Assembly (NCBI RefSeq): GCF_002795825.1
Contig: NZ_CP018800.1
Location: forward strand, 992,001-1,056,000
DNA from: Mariprofundus ferrinatatus
GTDB lineage: Bacteria > Pseudomonadota > Zetaproteobacteria > Mariprofundales > Mariprofundaceae
Direction: 5' to 3'
Length of the DNA: 64,000 bases
Shown in pieces: positions 27,519 through 35,724 of this stretch; the stretch's first letter is position 1; the number at the start of each line of letters is the position of its first letter. The position numbers and the translations under genes were made by a program. The notes below the pieces were generated by a model. It did not search any database and was not told where the DNA came from. It saw only the letters and a program-made list of their open reading frames with translations.

Positions 27519-29066
27519 ATGATGTCAGATCGTCTCTATATATTTGATACGACGTTAAGAGATGGCGAGCAGTCACCTGGCTGCTCAATGAATATCGATG
27601 AAAAAATGCGCGTGGCGCACGCTCTGTCGGCACTGGGTGTTGACGTTATCGAGGCTGGATTCCCGATTGCATCACCGGGTGACTTCGAGGCGGTTCATCG
27701 CATTGCCAGTGAAATTCATGGTCCGAAGATCGCAGGTCTTGCCCGTGCGGCGGAACGCGATATTGCCCGTGCAGGCGAAGCTGTGAAACCGGCTGGGGAT
27801 AATGGCCGAATTCACACCTTTATTGCGACAAGCCCTATCCATATGGAGGCCAAGTTGCGCATGACGCCGGATCAGGTGGTTGAGCGTGCTGTAGTTGCTG
27901 TGAAACAGGCCCGCTCTCTGGCGCCTGAGGTGGAGTTTTCAGCGGAAGATGCGGGTCGATCCGAAATCGATTTCCTCTGTCGGATCGTTGAATCGGTGAT
28001 TACTGCAGGTGCTCGCGTGATCAATATTCCGGATACTGTCGGGTACATGACGCCGGATGAGTTCGGCTGGCGCATCCGCAGCCTGATTGAACGTGTTCCC
28101 AACTCGGATCAGGCGATATTCTCGGTACATTGCCATAATGATCTTGGCCTGGCTGTTGCCAACTCCCTGGCTGCAATTGAAAACGGTGCGCGTCAGGTGG
28201 AGTGCACCATCAACGGCCTTGGTGAGCGGGCAGGTAATGCCTCACTGGAAGAGATCGTGATGATCATGAAAACACGGTCGGATCGATATGATATCAATAC
28301 AGGTATCGACACAACGAAAATTGTGCCGACTTCGAAGCTGGTTAGCCAGATTACCGGCATGCCGATTCAGCCGAACAAGGCGATTGTCGGTGCAAATGCT
28401 TTCGCGCATGAGTCAGGTATTCATCAGGATGGTGTGCTTAAGCATAAGAAAACCTATGAGATCATGACCCCTGAGTCTGTAGGATGGTCTACTAATCGTA
28501 TGGTGCTGGGCAAACACTCAGGTCGTGCAGCGTTGAAGTCCCGTTATGTTGAGCTGGGTGTGGAACTGGATGACGAGCGCCTGATCGTGGTGTTTGAGCG
28601 TTTCAAGAAACTGGCGGATAAGAAGAAAGATATCTTTGACGAGGACCTGATGTCCATTCTGTCAGACGATTCAGGCATTGATCACGAGCGCGTCAAACTG
28701 CTTAATCTGCATGCTGCCTCCGGAACCAACGACACGCCTGTGGCTGCTGTGGAACTCGAAATTGAAGGTCAGCGCCATAAAGCAACTGCGGAGGGTGACG
28801 GTCCTGTTGATGCGGCATTCAAGGCGATCAAGTCGCTGGTGGAGCCTAACGGAAAACTATTGCTCTATGCCGTGAACGCCATTACCGCCGGCACAGATGC
28901 GCAGGGTGAGGTGACGGTACGACTGCAGGATGGCGATCGCATCGTGAACGGTCAGGGATCGGATACCGATATTGTCGTGGCATCGGCCAAGGCACTGATT
29001 GCTGCGCTCAATAAGCTTCCGAATATGCATGCCAGAGAGGTGCATGCACAGTACTCAGGCGTCTGA
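27519..29066 (+). CDS. leuA: 2-isopropylmalate synthase
   Basis: 515-residue first enzyme of leucine biosynthesis, condensing acetyl-CoA with 2-oxoisovalerate. The N-terminal TIM barrel begins [13 protein letters not shown] (metal and substrate site), with HCHNDLGLA giving the HxH metal ligands. [15 protein letters not shown] follows, and the C-terminal regulatory LeuA dimer domain (residues 390-510) binds leucine for feedback inhibition. Two ATG codons in tandem (27519, 27522) follow AGGAGA; the second has better spacing. Leucine attenuation is proposed from the leader. Confidence 0.97.
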   Translation: MMSDRLYIFDTTLRDGEQSPGCSMNIDEKMRVAHALSALGVDVIEAGFPIASPGDFEAVHRIASEIHGPKIAGLARAAERDIARAGEAVKPAGDNGRIHTFIATSPIHMEAKLRMTPDQVVERAVVAVKQARSLAPEVEFSAEDAGRSEIDFLCRIVESVITAGARVINIPDTVGYMTPDEFGWRIRSLIERVPNSDQAIFSVHCHNDLGLAVANSLAAIENGARQVECTINGLGERAGNASLEEIVMIMKTRSDRYDINTGIDTTKIVPTSKLVSQITGMPIQPNKAIVGANAFAHESGIHQDGVLKHKKTYEIMTPESVGWSTNRMVLGKHSGRAALKSRYVELGVELDDERLIVVFERFKKLADKKKDIFDEDLMSILSDDSGIDHERVKLLNLHAASGTNDTPVAAVELEIEGQRHKATAEGDGPVDAAFKAIKSLVEPNGKLLLYAVNAITAGTDAQGEVTVRLQDGDRIVNGQGSDTDIVVASAKALIAALNKLPNMHAREVHAQYSGV

Positions 29067-29109
29067 TTCTACTGATGCGGTATTGGGTTCCTGCCCGATA
29101 CCTGATGCA

Positions 29110-29157
29110 CATTTGAAAATGTAATTTCAAATGCTTGCTAAAGCCCCACTCTGGTGG
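29110..29157 (+). repeat. structured repeat element, copy A (3' of leuA)
   Basis: CATTTGAAA and TTTCAAATG form a 9-bp stem with a 6-base loop. It is followed by CTTGCTAAAGCCC and a small second hairpin (CCAC-TCTG-GTGG, 29146-29157). Copy B (32328-32377) has the same stem and loop lengths, the same CTTRCTAAAKCCC tail and one compensatory base-pair swap. It is probably a structured RNA or small interspersed element; function unknown. Confidence 0.6.
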
Positions 29158-29163
29158 AATGAA

Positions 29164-29189
29164 AAAGGCCGGGCGAATGCCCGGCCTTT
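29164..29189. terminator. bidirectional terminator leuA / accC
   Basis: An 11-bp stem (AAAGGCCGGGC and complement, GAAT loop) has A's before and TTTGTTCTTTTTT after. It lies between convergent leuA and accC and can serve both. Confidence 0.92.
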
Positions 29190-29209
29190 GTTCTTTTTTG
29201 TACCCCCGT

Positions 29210-30559
29210 TTACAGGTGCATCTGGTTCAACCACTTCTCCAGGAAATGGATGTTGAATTCACCCTTCTGGAAAGCTGGATTGGCCAGTAGGCGGTGATGC
29301 AGTTCCTGATTGGTTGTTACGCCCAGAATTACCAGTTCATCAATGGCGCGCTGCATGCGGCGGATGCATTTTTCACGATCGCGGGCATGGGTGATGATCT
29401 TGGCAATCATTGAGTCGTAGTTCGGAGGGATTTTATAGCCTGTGTATAGCTGTGAGTCGACACGCACACTGCGACCGCCCGGAGCGTGATAGAGCTCCAC
29501 TGTTCCCGGTGATGGTGTGAATTTAAACGGATGTTCCGCATTAATACGGCACTCGATCGCATGACCCTTGATCTTCAGATCCTTCTGCGCAAAGGCAAGC
29601 TTGTCACCTGCCGCTACGCGGATCTGCCACTCAATAAGATCAACGCCGGTAATCCATTCTGTAACCGGATGTTCTACCTGAATCCGGGTATTCATCTCCA
29701 TGAAATAGAATGACTTGTCTGCATGCATGAGGAATTCAATGGTGCCTGCGCCGACGTAATCAACTGCCTTGGCAGCAGCAAGTCCTGCCGCACATATCTT
29801 CTCACGTGTTTCAGGGTCGAGATAGGGGCTTGGTGCTTCTTCAATAACTTTCTGGTTGTTGCGTTGCAGGGAGCATTCGCGCTCGAAGAGGTGTACAAGA
29901 TTGCCGTGGGTATCACCGAGTACTTGCACTTCGATATGACGAGGTTCTACAAGGAACTTTTCGATAAACACCGTATCGTCGCCGAAGGCTGCACCCGCTT
30001 CCGCTTTGCACATCTGGAATGCATTGGCCAGCGATGCTTCAGAGTGAACCACCTTCATGCCGCGACCGCCACCGCCGGCAGAGGCCTTGATGATGATCGG
30101 GAACCCAGCCTTCTTGGCAATGGCTCTGGCCTCTTCGATATCTTTGACTGCACCGTCCGAACCCGGCACAAGTGGCACGCCTGCATCTGCCATTTTCTTC
30201 TTGGCAGTTACTTTGTCACCCATGATGCGCATCGATTCAGGTCTTGGGCCGATCCATGTCAGCCCCGATTCAATGACGATGTCGGCAAATCCGGCATTCT
30301 CAGCCAGAAAACCGAAGCCTGGATGGATGGCTTCGGCATCAGTGAGTTCTGCAGCAGCCATGATGGCTGCAATATTCAGATAGGAGAGATTGCTGGCAGC
30401 AGGGCCGATACAGACCGATTCATCAGCAAGCCTTGTATGCATCGAATCACGGTCTGCTTCTGAGTAGACCGCTACCGAACGGATTCCCAGTTCTTTACAG
30501 GCACGGATAATACGTACGGCGATTTCGCCTCGATTGGCGATCAGAATTTTGTGAAACAT
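29210..30559 (-). CDS. accC: acetyl-CoA carboxylase biotin carboxylase subunit
   Basis: 449-residue biotin carboxylase that carboxylates biotin on AccB with ATP and bicarbonate in fatty acid synthesis. MFHKILIANRGEIAVRIIRA opens the biotin-carboxylase N-domain. An ATP-grasp lid (IKASAGGGGRGMK) and the catalytic MEMNTRIQVEHPVTE follow, then the C-domain. The length is that of E. coli AccC (449). It lies 11 bases downstream of accB in a minus-strand operon (TPR-aroQ-accB-accC) ending at the shared terminator. Confidence 0.97.
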   Translation of the reverse strand: MFHKILIANRGEIAVRIIRACKELGIRSVAVYSEADRDSMHTRLADESVCIGPAASNLSYLNIAAIMAAAELTDAEAIHPGFGFLAENAGFADIVIESGLTWIGPRPESMRIMGDKVTAKKKMADAGVPLVPGSDGAVKDIEEARAIAKKAGFPIIIKASAGGGGRGMKVVHSEASLANAFQMCKAEAGAAFGDDTVFIEKFLVEPRHIEVQVLGDTHGNLVHLFERECSLQRNNQKVIEEAPSPYLDPETREKICAAGLAAAKAVDYVGAGTIEFLMHADKSFYFMEMNTRIQVEHPVTEWITGVDLIEWQIRVAAGDKLAFAQKDLKIKGHAIECRINAEHPFKFTPSPGTVELYHAPGGRSVRVDSQLYTGYKIPPNYDSMIAKIITHARDREKCIRRMQRAIDELVILGVTTNQELHHRLLANPAFQKGEFNIHFLEKWLNQMHL

Positions 30560-30570
30560 GGTTCCCCCGA

Positions 30571-31026
30571 TCAGCCCAGTGGTGTGATAACAAAAATAGG
30601 CTGGCCGTACTCGACCGGCGAAGCATTGGAAACAAGAACCGCTTCCACAACGCCGTCATACTCAGATTCGATCTCGTTCATCATCTTCATCGCTTCAATA
30701 ATGCAGAGTGTGTCACCTTTCTTTACCTTCTGCCCAACGGTGACAAAATCGTCCGAATCGGGGCTCGAAGCCGCGTAGAATGTACCCACCATTGGAGACG
30801 TTACCTGATGCTCATTGCTCGGAGATGCCTCCTCGGCAACAGGCGCAGCAGTGGCAGGGGCCGCAGCAGGGGCCGCAGCAACTGCAACCGGGGCAGGGGC
30901 TACGGAAACCACAGGGCTGCCCTGGCGAGAAATGCGAATGGTTTCGCCGCCTTCAGTCAGCTCAATCTCGGTAACATCCGAGCTCTGAATCAGTTTGATA
31001 AGTTTGCGAATCTGGGAAATATCCAA
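30571..31026 (-). CDS. accB: biotin carboxyl carrier protein
   Basis: 151-residue BCCP. The N-terminal helix [17 protein letters not shown] matches the MDIRKIKKLIEL start of E. coli AccB, so TTG at 31026 with AGGAG seven bases upstream is chosen over a frame extending 48 codons into aroQ. An Ala/Pro linker (residues 50-75) leads to the biotinyl domain with [12 protein letters not shown], where the central Lys is biotinylated. The start is two bases after the aroQ stop, and the gene precedes accC. Confidence 0.95.
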   Translation of the reverse strand: MDISQIRKLIKLIQSSDVTEIELTEGGETIRISRQGSPVVSVAPAPVAVAAAPAAAPATAAPVAEEASPSNEHQVTSPMVGTFYAASSPDSDDFVTVGQKVKKGDTLCIIEAMKMMNEIESEYDGVVEAVLVSNASPVEYGQPIFVITPLG

Positions 31027-31027
31027 G

Positions 31028-31498
31028 TTATTCTCCTCTATTTTGTTCTGTAATTTGATATAAGTGATCTTGCAGCCCGCGCAGCGCCAGAAGGTACGAT
31101 GTTCCCCCAAATCCGGCCACGATACCTGTGGCGGCATCTGCCAGCATAGAGCGATGCCTGAAATCTTCACGACGGTGAATGTTGGAGAGATGCACCTCTA
31201 TAAACGGGATGTTGGTCGCAAGCATGGCATCACGAAGTGCAATGCTGGTGTGTGTGTAGGCGGCAGGGTTAATGACGATGCCATCAATACTCTCACTGGC
31301 AGCCTGATGAATGCGGTCAACCAGCTCTCCTTCGTGGTTGCTCTGGTATGTGGTGACTTCAAGGCCGAGGGAGTCGCCCAGGTTAATCAATGACTGGTTG
31401 ATATCAGCAAGTGTGGTGTGGCCGTAATGCCCGGGTTCTCGGGTGCCGAGCAAGTTCAGGTTGGGTCCATGAATCACAAGAATACGCAAAGTTTTCAT
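31028..31498 (-). CDS. aroQ: type II 3-dehydroquinate dehydratase
   Basis: 156-residue dodecameric enzyme of the shikimate pathway. The conserved [20 protein letters not shown] carries the catalytic tyrosine and arginine loop. [19 protein letters not shown] and [16 protein letters not shown] with its catalytic His follow. The length is typical. It overlaps the upstream TPR gene (ATGA), and its stop is two bases before accB. The aroQ-accB-accC order is widespread in bacteria. Confidence 0.96.
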   Translation of the reverse strand: MKTLRILVIHGPNLNLLGTREPGHYGHTTLADINQSLINLGDSLGLEVTTYQSNHEGELVDRIHQAASESIDGIVINPAAYTHTSIALRDAMLATNIPFIEVHLSNIHRREDFRHRSMLADAATGIVAGFGGTSYLLALRGLQDHLYQITEQNRGE

Positions 31499-31968
31499 GA
31501 ATCGGACTCCTGGTTCCAGGCATGTTTGAGCATGACAAGCGCATGATCTTCGGGCTGGCGGGCAATAAGTATATCAAGCATTTCATGCGCTTGATTCCTC
31601 TCGCCCTGCTTCCAGAGAAGCCTGGCCAGCGTTGCAGATACTGGCGGTTCCATTGTCGCATTGGCATTCTGCAGCTGCAGAGCGCGCTCGGCACTTGCAA
31701 TGCCCGCTTCAATATGACCAAGCTTGCGCTGTACACGGGCAAGTAGTTTCCAGCCTGCTGTTTCAGAAGGCGCGAATTCAAGCATTTCAGTCAGGATCTG
31801 CTCAGCTTTTTCAAAGCGGCTATCTGCTATCGCCTGTTTGGCTGCACTCATGCCTCCTGCAACACCAAACCAGTTGTCGGGAGTTGGAGTCGACTTTGCA
31901 CTGCCTTGCCGGGTGTTGGGTGCGCTGGCGCTTGCTGTTAGCATGTGCCTCACACTAAGTGTTCGCAT
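31495..31968 (-). CDS. TPR-repeat protein upstream of aroQ
   Basis: About 157 residues from ATG 31968, or 149 from a later Met at 31944; a TTG at 31980 is also possible, and no clear RBS marks any of them. The protein contains two to three TPR-like helical pairs ([57 protein letters not shown]). The N-terminus is Ser/Thr/Ala-rich without a clear membrane span. It overlaps aroQ by four bases, so it is coexpressed, but no link to shikimate metabolism is evident. Confidence 0.65.
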   Translation of the reverse strand: MRTLSVRHMLTASASAPNTRQGSAKSTPTPDNWFGVAGGMSAAKQAIADSRFEKAEQILTEMLEFAPSETAGWKLLARVQRKLGHIEAGIASAERALQLQNANATMEPPVSATLARLLWKQGERNQAHEMLDILIARQPEDHALVMLKHAWNQESDS

Positions 31969-32073
31969 AAACTGGGTCAATCGGGTTGAAAGTGAAAACT
32001 GGTAAAAAATGATCGATTCCAGCCCAAAAAAGGTTCATTGTGGTTGGTTTTTGTAAATTTCAGTGAGAGTGAC

Positions 32074-32283
32074 ATGGCTGACAAAATTACCATACATCTA
32101 AATGGAGAGGACCGCACGGTGCATGCTGGATCACTGAGTGAACTGGTTGTTGAGTTGGGTCTTGAAAAACGCATGATCGCTATTGAATGCAATCTCGAAG
32201 TTGTTCCCAAGAGTGAATATGATGCCACCCTGTTGAAAGAGGGTGATCGTATAGAGCTGGTACACATGATCGGTGGCGGATGA
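32074..32283 (+). CDS. thiS: sulfur carrier protein ThiS
   Basis: 69-residue ubiquitin-like carrier from ATG 32074. ITIHLNGEDRTVHAGS opens the beta-grasp fold, and the protein ends in MIGGG, the Gly-Gly tail that is adenylated and thiocarboxylated to donate sulfur for thiazole formation. The longer frame from 32038 adds 12 residues and lacks an RBS. It is 111 bases before thiG, its functional partner; the gap holds a structured element (copy B). Confidence 0.92.
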   Translation: MADKITIHLNGEDRTVHAGSLSELVVELGLEKRMIAIECNLEVVPKSEYDATLLKEGDRIELVHMIGGG

Positions 32284-32327
32284 CTTGGTTGCAACGGCTC
32301 AGGGCCTTCTGCCTGCAGCCTCTAACG

Positions 32328-32377
32328 CATTTCAAAGGTGTTTTTGAAATGCTTACTAAATCCCTCATGGATGGGGA
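32328..32377 (+). repeat. structured repeat element, copy B (5' of thiG)
   Basis: CATTTCAAA and TTTGAAATG form a 9-bp stem with a 6-base loop, followed by CTTACTAAATCCC and a possible second stem (TCCC with GGGA). Compared with copy A, one G-C pair is replaced by C-G. It is located 18-67 bases before the thiG ATG, close enough to affect translation. Confidence 0.6.
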
Positions 32378-32394
32378 AAGGGGAGTTTTGATTC

Positions 32395-33174
32395 ATGTCT
32401 GAAGATATCTTTAAGGTTGGTAGCTTTGAATTCAAATCGCGACTGATTGTCGGTTCCGGTAAATATAAAGATTTTCAAACCACCAAAGAGGCCACCGAGG
32501 CTTCAGAAGCGGAGATGATTACTGTGGCTGTACGTCGCGTGAATATTACCGACCCGGGCAAGGAGAACCTTCTCGATTATATTGACCCCAAAAAGTACAC
32601 CATTTTACCCAATACCGCTGGCTGCTTTAATGCTGAAGATGCAGTGCGCACCCTGCGTCTGGCACGTGAAGCTGGCGGGTGGAATCTGGTGAAGCTTGAG
32701 GTGCTAGGTGATACGCAGACCCTTTACCCCAACGTTGTCGAGACGATAAAAGCGGCTGAAACTCTGGTTGCCGAAAACTTTGAAGTGATGGTCTACACCA
32801 ATGATGACCCGATTGTGGCCACCAGGCTTGAGGAGATCGGCTGCGTTGCAGTAATGCCTCTGGGAAACCCGATCGGATCAGGTCGCGGGCTGGCCAATCC
32901 GTTTAATATTCGTGTGATTAAAGAGCGTGCCAACGTTCCGATCGTTGTGGATGCAGGTATCGGAACAGCTTCTGATGCTGCCAAAGCGATGGAGTTGGGC
33001 GCCGATGCTGCTCTGATCAATACGGCAATTGCCGAGGCGAAGGATGAGTGCTTGATGGCGCGTGCGATGCGTGATGCGGTCAGGGCAGGGCGCATGGCCT
33101 ATCTGGCAGGGCGCATGCCTAAGCGCGCCTTTGCGAGCGCATCATCGCCAACTGAAGGTTATATCTGGGACTGA
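32395..33174 (+). CDS. thiG: thiazole synthase
   Basis: 259-residue ThiG. It condenses 1-deoxyxylulose 5-phosphate, dehydroglycine and ThiS thiocarboxylate to the thiazole phosphate of thiamine. A TIM barrel starts [18 protein letters not shown]. The Schiff-base lysine lies in [10 protein letters not shown], and the phosphate loops are [13 protein letters not shown] and [13 protein letters not shown]. An RBS, GGGGAG, precedes ATG. No TPP riboswitch was recognised upstream; the repeat element is the only structure there. Confidence 0.96.
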   Translation: MSEDIFKVGSFEFKSRLIVGSGKYKDFQTTKEATEASEAEMITVAVRRVNITDPGKENLLDYIDPKKYTILPNTAGCFNAEDAVRTLRLAREAGGWNLVKLEVLGDTQTLYPNVVETIKAAETLVAENFEVMVYTNDDPIVATRLEEIGCVAVMPLGNPIGSGRGLANPFNIRVIKERANVPIVVDAGIGTASDAAKAMELGADAALINTAIAEAKDECLMARAMRDAVRAGRMAYLAGRMPKRAFASASSPTEGYIWD

Positions 33175-33338
33175 TCAGCGCCCCGATTGTTCGGTCCCCT
33201 TTGTTGCAATCGCCTCTTCGGTGCTCGATCGTTTTCATATACACTCCGCGCCGCGATAGCGCTTGCGCTTTGTTCTCGAACAATATTTCAAGCTGATATC
33301 TATTAATGGTTCACTGGTAATCATGAAAAGGGATTAAA

Positions 33339-34406
33339 ATGACTGAATTGAAGAATGATCTATTTTTGCGTGCCTGCCTTAGAGAGGATGTCGAGCGCAC
33401 ACCTGTATGGATGATGCGCCAGGCTGGCCGTTACCTGGCTGAATACCGGGCAACCAGAGCCCGCGCCGGCGGTTTCCTGAACCTCTGCCGCTCGCCTGAA
33501 ATGTGTTCCGAAGTGACTTTGCAGCCGATTGATATTCTGGATGCGGATGCGGCCATTCTGTTCTCCGATATTCTGGTGGTGCCTGAAGCGATGGGTATGG
33601 AGCTTACCTTCGGCGTCGGAGAAGGTCCGAAATTCCCTGACCCGATCAAGTGTCGTGCCGATGTTGAGAAGCTTCCGGTTCTGGATGATCCAAGCCATGA
33701 GCTTGGCTATGTGATGGATGCAGTGAGTACAATTCGTCGTGATCTGAATGGTCGGGTGCCTCTGATCGGTTTTGCCGGCAGCCCCTGGACCTTGGCTACC
33801 TATATGGTTGAAGGTGGCGGTTCCAAGAACTTCTCCAAGGTTAAGGCGATGATGTTCAACGAGCCTGAAACCATGCACCTGCTGCTTGAAAAACTGGCTG
33901 ATTCGGTTGCGGCTTATCTGAACGGTCAGATCGCCAGTGGCGCACAGGCTGTACAGATATTCGATACCTGGGGAGGAATCCTGACCACCCGTGATTACAA
34001 GGAATTCTCGCTGAAATATATGCAGCGTATCGTTGAGCAGTTGACCCGTGAGAATGAGGGGCGTCGTGTGCCGGTGATCCTCTACTCCAAGGGGGGCATG
34101 GGCTGGCTGGAGGCGATGGCCGATACCGGCTGTGATGTTCTGGGGCTGGACTGGTCGATTGATATCGACGAAGCACGCCGTCGTGTGGGAGACAGGGTAG
34201 CCCTGCAGGGCAATATGGATCCAACCATGCTCTATGCTAAACCAGCGCGTATTCGCGAAGAGGTGAAGGATATTCTGGCTCGATTCGGTCATGGTAACGG
34301 ACATGTGTTCAATCTCGGCCACGGTATTACTCCGGACGTGCCGCCTGAGCATGCGATCGAATTCTTCAAGGCTGTACGCGAAGAGTCCGTGAAATATCAC
34401 CAGTAA
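33339..34406 (+). CDS. hemE: uroporphyrinogen decarboxylase
   Basis: 355-residue cytosolic enzyme converting uroporphyrinogen III to coproporphyrinogen III in heme synthesis. [18 protein letters not shown] is the family signature with the substrate-binding arginines. [14 protein letters not shown] carries the catalytic Asp, and [13 protein letters not shown] and FNLGHGI complete the set. The length matches E. coli HemE (354). It stands alone, with a terminator directly downstream. The 160-base upstream gap has a weak RBS (AAAAGGGA) and no obvious structure. Confidence 0.97.
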   Translation: MTELKNDLFLRACLREDVERTPVWMMRQAGRYLAEYRATRARAGGFLNLCRSPEMCSEVTLQPIDILDADAAILFSDILVVPEAMGMELTFGVGEGPKFPDPIKCRADVEKLPVLDDPSHELGYVMDAVSTIRRDLNGRVPLIGFAGSPWTLATYMVEGGGSKNFSKVKAMMFNEPETMHLLLEKLADSVAAYLNGQIASGAQAVQIFDTWGGILTTRDYKEFSLKYMQRIVEQLTRENEGRRVPVILYSKGGMGWLEAMADTGCDVLGLDWSIDIDEARRRVGDRVALQGNMDPTMLYAKPARIREEVKDILARFGHGNGHVFNLGHGITPDVPPEHAIEFFKAVREESVKYHQ

Positions 34407-34425
34407 GGCTGAACTCAACCTGTTT

Positions 34426-34456
34426 AAAGGCCGCTCATTGAGCGGCCTTTTTTATT
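34426..34456 (+). terminator. hemE terminator
   Basis: An 11-bp stem (AAAGGCCGCTC and complement, ATT loop) is followed by TTTATTTTTTAATTTC, 20 bases past the hemE stop. Confidence 0.92.
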
Positions 34457-34515
34457 TTTTAATTTCTTTTTAATCACTATGTAGCAACATCAGATGCCAG
34501 CTATTTGGAGGATTG

Positions 34516-35688
34516 ATGATTTCTGCAATAAACCGGTTTCTGAAACTTGAATCTGCCAGCGGCATCATGTTGATCGGTGCTGCGTTGATGGCCATGCTGC
34601 TGGCAAACTCGCCTCTGTCGCATTATTACGACCTGCTGCTAGATGTTCCGGTCGAGGTTCGTGTCGGCCCGCTGCAGATCGCTAAGCCGCTGCTGCTCTG
34701 GATCAATGATGGATTGATGGCCGTTTTCTTCTTTATTGTAGGTCTGGAACTGAAGCGGGAAATACTCGAAGGTGAACTTTCATCTGTACGCGCTATTGCG
34801 CTACCTGCCTTTGCCGCCATCGGTGGCATGGTTGTGCCAGCTGCAATTTATATCGTTATCAACGGTGACAATCCGGACACCATGGCGGGATGGGCTATAC
34901 CGACCGCAACTGATATCGCCTTTGCGCTCGGTATTCTCTCACTGCTTGGCAGCCGGGTTCCTGTGGCGCTGAAAACCTTTCTCGTGTCACTGGCAATATT
35001 CGATGATGTCGGGGCCATCATCATTATTGCACTCTTCTATAGCGGGGATCTTGCTACAAGTAGCCTGATTGTGGCCGCAATCTCTGTCGTTGTACTGGCA
35101 CTCTTTAATCGTATGAAAGTCTACTCATTGGTGCCCTATATCTTTGTCGGTGTGGTGATGTGGGTGGCAGTTCTCAAATCCGGAGTCCATGCCACGCTGG
35201 CCGGCGTACTTCTGGCCATGTTTATTCCACTGGCTCCGGAAGATGAAAGCGGTCGGGCGCCTCTCAAGGAACTTGAAAACGACCTGCACGGTTTTGTGGC
35301 CTTCTGTGTCCTGCCTCTTTTTGCTTTTGCCAATTCAGGCATCTACCTCGGAAATACGGGCATGGATAACTTGCTGCACCCGGTAACTTTCGGTGTCGCT
35401 CTCGGCCTCTTTGTCGGCAAGCAGATCGGAGTGTTCTCATTTGCATGGCTGGCTGTAAAAGCAGGCCTGGCCAAATTGCCATCCAGTGTGAACTGGTCAA
35501 TGCTGTATGGTGTGGCGATTTTATGCGGCATTGGTTTTACAATGAGCCTCTTCATTGGTTCGCTCGCATTTGAGGGTAGTGGTGATGATCGCTTCTTCGA
35601 TGAACGCCTGGGAATTATTATTGCCTCGATTCTCTCATCACTGTGCGGTTATCTATGGCTGAAATACTCATTAAGGCGATCATCCTGA
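34516..35688 (+). CDS. nhaA: Na+/H+ antiporter NhaA
   Basis: 390-residue inner-membrane antiporter with 12 hydrophobic spans. It keeps the paired ion-binding aspartates in LAIFDDVGAIIIIALFYS and the unwound TM4 region WAIPTATDIAFALGIL. ATG 34516 follows GGAGGATTG; the TTG three bases earlier is too close to the RBS. It exports Na+ or Li+ in exchange for protons, consistent with a marine or saline habitat. It is monocistronic and converges with the sensor kinase gene without a clear terminator. Confidence 0.96.
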   Translation: MISAINRFLKLESASGIMLIGAALMAMLLANSPLSHYYDLLLDVPVEVRVGPLQIAKPLLLWINDGLMAVFFFIVGLELKREILEGELSSVRAIALPAFAAIGGMVVPAAIYIVINGDNPDTMAGWAIPTATDIAFALGILSLLGSRVPVALKTFLVSLAIFDDVGAIIIIALFYSGDLATSSLIVAAISVVVLALFNRMKVYSLVPYIFVGVVMWVAVLKSGVHATLAGVLLAMFIPLAPEDESGRAPLKELENDLHGFVAFCVLPLFAFANSGIYLGNTGMDNLLHPVTFGVALGLFVGKQIGVFSFAWLAVKAGLAKLPSSVNWSMLYGVAILCGIGFTMSLFIGSLAFEGSGDDRFFDERLGIIIASILSSLCGYLWLKYSLRRSS

Positions 35689-35724
35689 ATTGCAGGAACG
35701 GCTGTTATTACAGCTCGTAAGCAA

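Noticed and set aside
32284-32394. TPP riboswitch before thiG
   Set aside because: The conserved CUGAGA and thi-box segments are absent; only the repeat element was found.
33360-34418. 352-codon open frame antisense to hemE
   Set aside because: hemE is unambiguous; the antisense translation is rich in His, Gln and Arg with no domain.
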